In this document: one piece after another, positions 1 to 5,263 of the stretch
How positions within the stretch are numbered: position 1 is the first letter of the stretch
Layout of the letters: each line of letters begins with the position of its first letter
DNA from: WYEG01 sp049414625
GTDB taxonomy: Bacteria; Desulfobacterota; Thermodesulfobacteria; Thermodesulfobacteriales; Thermodesulfobacteriaceae
Direction of reading: 5' to 3'
Length of the DNA stretch: 5,263 nt
Assembly (NCBI GenBank): GCA_049414625.1
Contig: JBMSAU010000111.1
Location: forward strand, 1 to 5,263
Position numbers and translations under genes: made by a program
The notes under the pieces: generated by a model
What the model was told of the DNA's origin: nothing
Databases searched by the model: none
Seen by the model: only the letters and a program-made list of their open reading frames with translations

Positions 1-588
1 GGCATAGAAATAGTTAGAGGAAGCAATATAGGTAAATACATAATATACAAACCTTTAGATAGAGTCCTCCTTACACGAGAGGAACTAAACAGCAAAAGGG
101 TTAAAAAGCTACTAAAACCTAAGATAATCTCTCAAAGAATTGTAGCCCATGTTATGAAACCTTTTGATAGGATAATCATAATGGCAACTTATGATATGCA
201 AGGACTTTTGACTCTGGACACAGTAATGAATACTTTTTTAACTAATAGCCTATATCCATATGAATACATATTAGGAATAATAAACTCACGACTGGCGGAA
301 TGGTTTTACTACTGGTTTGTTTATAACAGGGCAATCAGGACTATGGATTTTGATGAAAGCTATTTAGGTAGATTGCCTATTAAAAAGTTAAACTCTGAAA
401 CCCAACCCCTCGCAGACCAAATAGTCCAAAAAGTCCAAGAAATACTCACTTTTACCCAATCCCCCGATTTTGAGACCAGCGAAGAAAAACAGCAAAAAGT
501 CAAAGAGCTTGAAAGAGAAATAGACAAGTTAGTTTACAAATTATATGACCTTACAGAAGAAGAAATAGCAATAATAGAAAATAATTAA
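1..588 (+). CDS. C-terminal part of an Eco57I/TaqI-like restriction-modification enzyme (5' end outside window)
   Basis: The frame is open from base 1, so the gene begins upstream; 195 codons plus TAA are visible. The ATG at 154 is internal, because the 51 codons before it are in frame and match the same family. The fragment resembles the TaqI-like C-terminal specificity domain of type IIG/Eco57I-class enzymes, which join methyltransferase, target recognition and often a nuclease in one chain. Visible family marks are PKIISQRI (about residues 40-47), YLGRLPIKKL (121-130, the usual end of the recognition domain), and a charged helical tail ending IDKLVYKLYDLTEEEI (174-189), a hallmark of these proteins. 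Catalytic motifs (NPPY, PD-ExK) would lie upstream, so activity and specificity cannot be judged. Such enzymes act on DNA in the cytoplasm, in defence against foreign DNA. The WD40 gene follows after 13 bases, so the two are probably co-transcribed. Family confidence is high; exact subtype is unknown. Confidence 0.85.
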   Translation, partial: GIEIVRGSNIGKYIIYKPLDRVLLTREELNSKRVKKLLKPKIISQRIVAHVMKPFDRIIIMATYDMQGLLTLDTVMNTFLTNSLYPYEYILGIINSRLAEWFYYWFVYNRAIRTMDFDESYLGRLPIKKLNSETQPLADQIVQKVQEILTFTQSPDFETSEEKQQKVKELEREIDKLVYKLYDLTEEEIAIIENN

Positions 589-594
589 AAGGGG
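589..594 (+). promoter_or_regulatory. Shine-Dalgarno site that decides the WD40 start
   Basis: AAGGGG lies directly after the stop codon of the preceding gene. It is 7 nt from the ATG at 602 but only 1 nt from the ATG at 596. Normal ribosome spacing therefore favours 602 as the true start. Confidence 0.6.
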
Positions 595-601
595 AATGGA
601 A

Positions 602-1834
602 ATGGCTCAAAGTAGTGTAGTATTGAAATTTAAGTTTGTTGAGCTTGAAGTTTTAGAAGAAAACAAAGAGAAGTTTAGACTTGAATTACAAACAAGTTCT
701 ACTTTAACTCTACCAAAAAATCTGAAAATTCGGTTTGTAAATGTTTTTAAAGAACATTATACAAGTGTTTTATCAGTGTGTTTTAGTCCTGATGATGACT
801 ATGTAGTGTCTGGAAGTAAAGAAGGTTCTATAAAACTATGGGATATACATAAACAAAGATCAATTAAGACTTTTACAGGACATACAAATAGCGTAAATTC
901 TGTTTGTTTTAGTCCAGATGGTGAATATATTTTATCTGGAAGTGATGATAAAACTCTTAAACTTTGGGATGTAAAAACAGGAAAATGTGTAAGAACTTTT
1001 GAAGGTCATGAAAGCTTTGTAAATTCAGTATGTTTTAGCAAAGATGGTAAATTTGTTATATCAGGAAGCAGTGACAAGACAATTAGATTTTGGGCTGTAG
1101 AAACTGGGGAGTGTATAGAAATTTTAAAAGAACATAAAGGGGCTGTTACTTCAGTATCTGTAAGTTCAAGTGGTAAATATTTAGTATCAGGAAGCTTTGA
1201 TGGAACGATTAAAATTTGGAATATAGATACTAGAAAATGTGTAAGTACTTCAGAAAATTATGATATTTTGATTAAATTTGTTAATTATAGTCCAGATGAT
1301 AGATTTATATTATTTGGTGATAGTAGAACACTTATAGTTTGGGATGTAGAGAAAGAAAAAAGAGTGAAAATTTTTTCAGAAAAGGAAGACCGAATCAATT
1401 GCGCTTGCTTTAGTCCAAATGGTAAATATATCTTATCATGTGGTCATACTCCTAAACTTATAGATATAAACACTGGAGAATACATAAAAAATTTTGAAAT
1501 AGAATATCTTAAGATTTATGATAAGTTTTACAATATCTATTCAGTTACTTTTAGCTCAGATGGAAAATATGCTTCGTTAGGTCATGGAGATGGTACCATC
1601 TCTCTTTGGTATTTTGATTGGAATGCTGTAGAACAACAATCTAATTTAACAAATAAAGATATTATTTTATATCTTGAAATTCCGTTATCTTTTTGTAAAA
1701 CTTATGATTTAGAAAAAGAAGATTTGTTAAAGATTTTTGAAAAACTTGGTAGACAGGGGAAAGGATTGTTAGAGCCAGAAAATGAAAATATAAATCAATC
1801 AATTCTTTTTTCATGGAAATTAGTTAGAAGTTAA
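602..1834 (+). CDS. WD40-repeat protein, single seven-bladed beta-propeller
   Basis: This gene encodes 410 residues from the ATG at 602; an ATG at 596 would add Met-Glu but is too close to the ribosome site. Seven WD40 blades of about 42 residues can be read, at roughly 49-90, 91-132, 133-174, 175-216, 217-257, 258-297 and 298-340, which is enough to close one propeller. Blades 1-4 are regular, with GH or EH dipeptides, SVCFSPDG-type strands, SGS-D-T turns and WD, WA or WN ends. Blades 5-7 are eroded; blade 6 has lost the Trp (LIDINTG). A 48-residue N-terminal part and a 70-residue C-terminal part (341-410) match nothing I recognise. There is no signal peptide, membrane segment or catalytic domain, so it is probably a cytoplasmic protein-binding scaffold. 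Its place just after a restriction-modification gene suggests, by inference only, a partner or regulator in that system. It is strongly AT-rich compared with the genes to the right. Confidence 0.9.
   Translation: MAQSSVVLKFKFVELEVLEENKEKFRLELQTSSTLTLPKNLKIRFVNVFKEHYTSVLSVCFSPDDDYVVSGSKEGSIKLWDIHKQRSIKTFTGHTNSVNSVCFSPDGEYILSGSDDKTLKLWDVKTGKCVRTFEGHESFVNSVCFSKDGKFVISGSSDKTIRFWAVETGECIEILKEHKGAVTSVSVSSSGKYLVSGSFDGTIKIWNIDTRKCVSTSENYDILIKFVNYSPDDRFILFGDSRTLIVWDVEKEKRVKIFSEKEDRINCACFSPNGKYILSCGHTPKLIDINTGEYIKNFEIEYLKIYDKFYNIYSVTFSSDGKYASLGHGDGTISLWYFDWNAVEQQSNLTNKDIILYLEIPLSFCKTYDLEKEDLLKIFEKLGRQGKGLLEPENENINQSILFSWKLVRS
746..1249 (+). repeat. Four tandem 126-bp repeats encoding WD40 blades 1-4
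   Basis: Four consecutive units of exactly 42 codons (746-871, 872-997, 998-1123, 1124-1249) share strand, turn and WD positions. The DNA also resembles itself in places, such as the tgttttag core in units 1-3. The units are diverged, so they arose by old internal duplication rather than recent expansion. Confidence 0.7.
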
Positions 1835-1864
1835 AGTACTTCAAGTAACTACAACGATAAATTT

Positions 1865-1892
1865 GATATTAAATTAAGTCCTTGTTAATATC
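1865..1892. terminator. AT-rich inverted repeat at the convergent gene junction, possible weak bidirectional terminator
   Basis: GATATTAA (1865-1872) and TTAATATC (1885-1892) are perfect reverse complements around a 12-nt loop, between the ends of two converging genes. The 8-bp stem has only one G-C pair and no clear T-run follows on either strand, so the terminator call is weak. A second small hairpin, CTTAT-CCC-ATAAG (1895-1907), overlaps the stop codon of the minus-strand gene. Confidence 0.3.
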
Positions 1893-1895
1893 CGC

Positions 1896-2558
1896 TTATC
1901 CCATAAGACTACCCACCCTCTCATTCACAAACCGACTAAAACTCTCTAACATCTTCTCTCTTAAGTCTTCGGGTTTTTGAGAGAAAAGGGGGGCGAAAGA
2001 GGGGTCAAGGGTTTTTCCTGCCTTCTCGGCTCGCTCAATAAGCTCAGAACTTTTGCTCGGTTTTATAGCCTCTGTCCGAACAAAAAAGTTAACAAGCCGA
2101 ACAAACCTCTTCCTATCTGCCTCGCTAACCTCCTTCTTCTCCTCAACAGCCTCCTCAAAGGTCATGCAAAGCTTCTTCAACTCGTCAAGCAAAGGAATCT
2201 GAACCTGCTTCTGCACAATCTCTTCCAAAAGATGAAATTCATGAGATAGCTGGTCATACTTTGCGTGAGAAAAATCGCGATGAAGAACCATCTCCCTAAA
2301 CCAAAAGGAAAACTCTTTGCGCAAAAGGTCAACAAGATGCATAAAATCAAACCGCTCTCGAAGAGAATCTAAAAGCTCTTCAATGGGCTCAAGCTTGTAA
2401 AGAAGAGGTCTTTGAAAGATATGAAGAAGCGCTATGGCAAAAATAAGGGGCTTAAAGTTTATCTGCTTATCCCCAACGATTATGACTTCCTCTGCCTCGT
2501 AATCCCTTTCGTAAGCCTTTAAGATGTTTTCTAACCAGCTGAGAGTATAGAGTTCCAC
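1896..2558 (-). CDS. Uncharacterised 220-aa helical protein
   Basis: I do not recognise this protein. The start is GTG at 2558, with GAGGG at 2567-2563 four bases upstream; an in-frame TAG at 2588-2586 rules out a much longer form, and no ATG lies between. The sequence is rich in Glu, Lys, Leu and Phe and looks almost entirely alpha-helical. It has one hydrophobic stretch (about 37-48, PLIFAIALLHIF) that is too short and interrupted for a sure membrane helix. A His-containing region (H93, H98, H106, H109) lies mid-protein and could bind metal, but the spacing matches no motif I know. There is a single Cys (131) and no signal peptide. It is the third gene of a run with alaS and the thioredoxin-like gene, and its start lies inside the read-through frame of the latter (28-nt overlap), which suggests translational coupling. 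Its base composition matches those neighbours. It is real by length, ribosome site and context; its function is unknown. Confidence 0.8.
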   Translation of the reverse strand: MELYTLSWLENILKAYERDYEAEEVIIVGDKQINFKPLIFAIALLHIFQRPLLYKLEPIEELLDSLRERFDFMHLVDLLRKEFSFWFREMVLHRDFSHAKYDQLSHEFHLLEEIVQKQVQIPLLDELKKLCMTFEEAVEEKKEVSEADRKRFVRLVNFFVRTEAIKPSKSSELIERAEKAGKTLDPSFAPLFSQKPEDLREKMLESFSRFVNERVGSLMG

Positions 2559-2866
2559 GCTTCCCTCAGGCTTTTTCTTAGCATGCTAACCGTCGGAACT
2601 TTCACGAGCATGCCCTGCTCGTCAAAAAAGAACCTTCAACTAAAACCACCCGTCTCAAGGGGCTGAAAGGTTTCTCCGTTTATGATTATGGTTGGAGAAC
2701 CCCTAAATCCCCTCTTCTCAGCCTCAGCGGGGTCTAAAACCTCGATCTTTAGCTCTGCGGGGATCCCTTCCATCTCAAGAGCTTCCTTCAAATTTCTTTC
2801 TACCTGCTCCTTCGTCGGACAATTCGGAGCAAAGTAGACCTCAACTTTTAGCCTTTTATCCTCCAC
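2531..2866 (-). CDS. Probable selenocysteine-containing thioredoxin-like protein (in-frame TGA at 2638-2636 read as Sec)
   Basis: The start is GTG at 2866, with GGAGG about six bases upstream inside the end of alaS (11-nt overlap). Read normally the gene stops at TGA after 76 codons. Read through, it gives 111 residues ending at TAG 2533-2531. Residues 1-76 look like a small thioredoxin fold: a beta strand leading into Cys16 (FAPNCPTKEQ), a helix, a second strand, then the cis-Pro motif GSPT (56-59) followed by IIINGE. The peptide after position 77 (RFFFDEQGMLVKVP, then an amphipathic helix) fits the C-terminal half of small thioredoxin-like proteins that, as I recall, carry Cys-Arg-x-Tyr, a Gly-rich turn, Pro and a final helix. 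The TGA falls on that Cys. Cys16 and Sec77 would be the only redox residues, so a Cys-Sec pair is plausible. A SECIS-like hairpin follows the TGA. The alternative is a gene truncated by a real stop or nonsense mutation (2636-2866). The substrate is unknown. Confidence 0.75.
2600..2626 (-). promoter_or_regulatory. Putative bacterial SECIS element downstream of the in-frame TGA
   Basis: On the minus strand ACGAGCA (2622-2616) pairs perfectly with TGCTCGT (2610-2604) around the loop GGGCA (2615-2611). Below a G/G mismatch, TTT (2626-2624) pairs with AAA (2602-2600). Twenty bases separate the TGA from the loop. Bacterial SECIS hairpins bound by SelB lie within the coding region shortly after the UGA, with a small apical loop that has G in its first two positions. 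This hairpin fits on all counts. Folding was done by eye, with no energy calculated. Confidence 0.7.
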
Positions 2867-5263
2867 GAAGCACCTCCTCTATGGCTTCATATACCTTTTC
2901 TTTTAAGCTTTCCTCATCAAGCTTCTCAAGAAGGGTTCCTTGGGCAAGCTCAGGTCTCCCCCCGCCTTTAAGACCAATCTTTTTCGAGAGGGCAAGAAAG
3001 ATATCCTTTGCTGAAACCTTGGAGCTTAAATCCTTGGTTACCATGCAGATGGTTTGGATCTTTCCATCCTTTTCTGAGGCTAAAAAGATAACCCCTGAGC
3101 CAAGCTTTTGTTTTATAAAGTCTCCGCACTCCCTAAGCTCCTCCATCTTTTCCACAGGCACATACCCAACAAAGAGCGAGATTTCTCCAACCTTTACCAC
3201 AGAAGAAAGCTTCCTTGCCAACTCATCCCTTAAGTTTCCTCCCTTCCACCTCTTTAACTCTGCCTTAAGGTCTTCCATCTCCTTTAGAAGTTGCTCAACC
3301 CTCTTTTCCAGGTCCTGAGGAGATGTTTTAAGAAGGATTGCTAATCTTTCAAGCCTATCCTCAAGGTCTCTCACATACTGGTAAGCAAGGTCTCCGCAGA
3401 TGGCGGTAAGTCTTCTAACTCCGCTTGCTACAGACCCTTCGCTAATGAGCTTGAAAAACCCGATATCGCCAGTTCTCCTAACATGAGTTCCTCCGCAGAG
3501 TTCGCAAGAAACATCATCAATCCTCACAACCCGCACGATGTCGCCATACTTTTCCTCAAAAAAGGCGAGGGCTCCTAACTTTTCTGCCTCCTCACGGGGC
3601 ATCCATTTCGTCTCAACCTCATAGTTTTCAAGGATCCAGCGGTTAACGAGGTCTTCGACCTTCTTTAGCTCTTCAGGCTTTAGGGCTGAAAAATGGGTAA
3701 AGTCAAAGCGGAGCCTTCCCTCTTCAACCAAAGAACCATACTGCCTCACATGAGGTCCAAGGACTTGCCTTAGGGCAGAATGCAAAAGATGCGTTGCGGT
3801 ATGATGCCTCATGATGCGCCTTCTTCTTTCCACATCTATGGTTAGCTCAACCTCATCGCCGACTTCAATCCTTCCTTCAAGAAGTTTAATTCTATGAAGG
3901 ATAAGCTCTGATGCCTTTTGAGCATCCACAACTTGGGCTTTTCCTTTTTCTCCCACTACCAGCCCAACATCAGCAACCTGCCCGCCACCTTCAGGATAAA
4001 AAGGAGTCTTATCCACAACGAGGATATCATCTATGAGGGCAAGGACCTTAGCCTTTGTGGAGAATTCTTCGTAGCCTACAAACTCGGTCTTCACTCCTTG
4101 GGAGATAAGCTCTTTTATGGCAAAGGGCAAGGTCTCTAAAGCGCCCTTCCAGGTTTGCCTGCTTTTTTCCCTTGCCTCTTCCCTAAGCCTTTCAAAGCCT
4201 TCAAGGTCTAAGCTAAACCCAAGGGGGAGCACATAGTCCCGCACTAAATCGTAGGGGAAGCCATAGGTATCGTAAAGCTTGAAGAGAAGCTCAGCAGGAA
4301 CAGTCTTTTCTCCCTTTTCTTTCAATCTTTCAACCTCTTCTGCTAAGACTTCAAGCCCGGTGTTTAAGGTCTCTAAAAAGCGCTCTTCTTCATGCCTTAG
4401 CACCTTCTCAATCAAGGGGGCATTTTCCTTGATTTCAGGATAGATGTCTCCATACTCTTCTATAAGAGGGGGCAAAAGCTTGTAAAGGAAAGGCTCGTTT
4501 AGACCAAGAAGCTTTCCAAAGCGTTCAGCTCTCCGGATAATCCTCCGAAGGACATAGCCACGCCCTTCGTTTGAGGGGATAATGCCCTCTGCGATGATGA
4601 AGGCTGAGGCTCTAAAATGGTCTGCAATCACTCGGAAGGCAACCTCAGTGTCTCGGCTTTCTTTGTATCCTCGTCCAGAGAGCTCAGAAATCTTTTGCAT
4701 GATCCCGGCAAAAAGGTCGGTGTCAAAGTTTGATGGGACTCCTTGGAGTACAGCGGTAATCCTTTCAAGCCCCATTCCCGTGTCTATGCAAGGCTTTGGA
4801 AGAGGGATAAGCTTTCCATCCTTTGTCCTTTCATACTGCATAAAGACAAGGTTCCAGACCTCTAAAAAGCGGTCGCAATCGCAACCGGGCTGGCAATCAG
4901 GCTTTCCGCACGAAAACTCTGGACCTTGGTCATAGACTATCTCTGAGCAGGGACCGCAAGGACCAGTGTCCCCCATCATCCAGAAGTTGTCCTTTTCTCC
5001 AAGCCTTATTATTCGGTCCTCAGAAAAGCCGGCGATTTTCTTCCAAAGGGAAACCGCCTCTTCATCCTCGTAAAAGACCGTTGCATAGAGCCTCTCTTTT
5101 GGTAGCCCTATTTCTTTGGTTAAGAATTCCCAGGCATAGAGGATAGCTTCTTCCTTGAAATAGTCGCCGAAGGAGAAGTTTCCGAGCATTTCAAAAAAGG
5201 TGTGATGCCTTGCGGTGTAGCCTACATTTTCCAGGTCGTTATGCTTTCCCCCTGCCCGCACGC
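2856..5263 (-). CDS. alaS: Alanine--tRNA ligase (N-terminus outside window)
   Basis: This enzyme attaches alanine to tRNA-Ala in the cytoplasm and hydrolyses mischarged Ser- or Gly-tRNA-Ala. 801 complete codons are visible; roughly the first 70 residues lie beyond base 5263. The GTG at 5261 is an internal Val in the conserved VRAGGKHNDLENVGYTARHH block, not a start. Fragment positions: class II catalytic core with HHTFFEMLGNFSFGDYFK (about 19-36), GDTGPCGPCSEIVYD (97-111), a Cys-rich insertion (118-129) and motif 3 DTGMGLER (160-167); tRNA-binding helical region to about 370; editing domain with zinc ligands H487 and H491 (HTATH) and C589 and H593 (CGGTH); coiled coil (about 630-672); and C-Ala/DHHA1 domain with GGGRPELAQG (766-775). 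All key residues seen are intact, so it should be fully functional. It ends in TAA at 2858-2856, overlapping the thioredoxin-like start by 11 nt, so the genes are co-transcribed. Confidence 0.98.
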   Translation of the reverse strand, partial: VRAGGKHNDLENVGYTARHHTFFEMLGNFSFGDYFKEEAILYAWEFLTKEIGLPKERLYATVFYEDEEAVSLWKKIAGFSEDRIIRLGEKDNFWMMGDTGPCGPCSEIVYDQGPEFSCGKPDCQPGCDCDRFLEVWNLVFMQYERTKDGKLIPLPKPCIDTGMGLERITAVLQGVPSNFDTDLFAGIMQKISELSGRGYKESRDTEVAFRVIADHFRASAFIIAEGIIPSNEGRGYVLRRIIRRAERFGKLLGLNEPFLYKLLPPLIEEYGDIYPEIKENAPLIEKVLRHEEERFLETLNTGLEVLAEEVERLKEKGEKTVPAELLFKLYDTYGFPYDLVRDYVLPLGFSLDLEGFERLREEAREKSRQTWKGALETLPFAIKELISQGVKTEFVGYEEFSTKAKVLALIDDILVVDKTPFYPEGGGQVADVGLVVGEKGKAQVVDAQKASELILHRIKLLEGRIEVGDEVELTIDVERRRRIMRHHTATHLLHSALRQVLGPHVRQYGSLVEEGRLRFDFTHFSALKPEELKKVEDLVNRWILENYEVETKWMPREEAEKLGALAFFEEKYGDIVRVVRIDDVSCELCGGTHVRRTGDIGFFKLISEGSVASGVRRLTAICGDLAYQYVRDLEDRLERLAILLKTSPQDLEKRVEQLLKEMEDLKAELKRWKGGNLRDELARKLSSVVKVGEISLFVGYVPVEKMEELRECGDFIKQKLGSGVIFLASEKDGKIQTICMVTKDLSSKVSAKDIFLALSKKIGLKGGGRPELAQGTLLEKLDEESLKEKVYEAIEEVLRGG

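Noticed and set aside
746..1249. Tandem periodic repeats that could suggest a CRISPR or minisatellite array
   Set aside because: The period is exactly 42 codons, units are diverged at DNA level, and conservation follows WD40 protein positions, with no spacers.
1831..1852. Small overlapping hairpins after the WD40 stop (AGTTA/TAACT, GAAGT/ACTTC)
   Set aside because: Stems are only 5 bp, mutually exclusive and without a T-run, so a terminator call is not supported.
1977..2249. Open frame on the + strand opposite the 220-aa gene
   Set aside because: It is shorter than the minus-strand frame, of odd composition, and has no context of its own; the minus-strand gene has a good ribosome site and operon position.
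2578..2589. Perfect 12-bp palindrome TTAGCATGCTAA, a possible operator
   Set aside because: It lies inside the read-through coding frame in the middle of an operon, with no promoter visible nearby. A 12-bp palindrome can occur by chance.
2531..2866. Genome-wide reassignment of TGA to an amino acid, as in some candidate-phyla bacteria
   Set aside because: The other genes, including 801 codons of alaS, have no in-frame TGA and use TGG for Trp and GGN for Gly. A single TGA with a hairpin behind it fits Sec better than general recoding.
2881..3318. Open frame on the + strand opposite alaS, as also at 3918-4139 and 4582-4935
   Set aside because: These are antisense shadows of alaS, which is a clear full match to its family. 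They lack ribosome sites and recognisable protein features.
5259..5261. GTG as the start of alaS
   Set aside because: It is the Val of the conserved VRAGGKHN block, which in AlaRS lies roughly 70 residues into the protein; the frame is open to the window edge.

Overview
The window looks like chromosomal DNA from a bacterium, probably a thermophile. I infer this from the charged, Lys/Glu-rich proteins, the AlaRS sequence style and the moderate G+C of the right half. A Thermodesulfobacteriota- or Aquificota-like source would fit, but this is only an impression.

Layout. Bases 1-1834 (+ strand) are AT-rich and hold the 3' end of an Eco57I/TaqI-like restriction-modification gene. Thirteen bases after it starts a gene for a single seven-bladed WD40 propeller. 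Bases 1835-1895 are a short convergent junction with an AT-rich inverted repeat. Bases 1896-5263 (- strand, higher G+C) form a tight operon, read from right to left: alaS (5' end outside the window), a small thioredoxin-fold protein, and an unrecognised 220-aa helical protein.

Main observation. The thioredoxin-fold gene appears to stop at a TGA (2638-2636) after only 76 codons. The same frame stays open for 34 more codons, and the downstream peptide completes the C-terminal half of a family of small thioredoxin-like proteins. As I recall that family, the TGA sits where it has a conserved Cys (a Cys-Arg-x-Tyr/Phe motif). A 7-bp hairpin with a G-starting 5-nt loop lies 20 nt past the TGA, at the place and with the shape of a bacterial SECIS. 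I therefore read the gene as a 111-aa selenoprotein (2531-2866), which a standard caller would truncate at 2636. Its reading frame then overlaps the start of the 220-aa gene by 28 nt.

How the genes work together. The left half is accessory and probably defence-related: a DNA-modifying or cutting enzyme with a possible protein-interaction partner. The right half is a housekeeping translation gene co-transcribed with a putative Sec-dependent redox protein. The change in strand, base composition and gene type at about 1835-1895 suggests the edge of an acquired segment.
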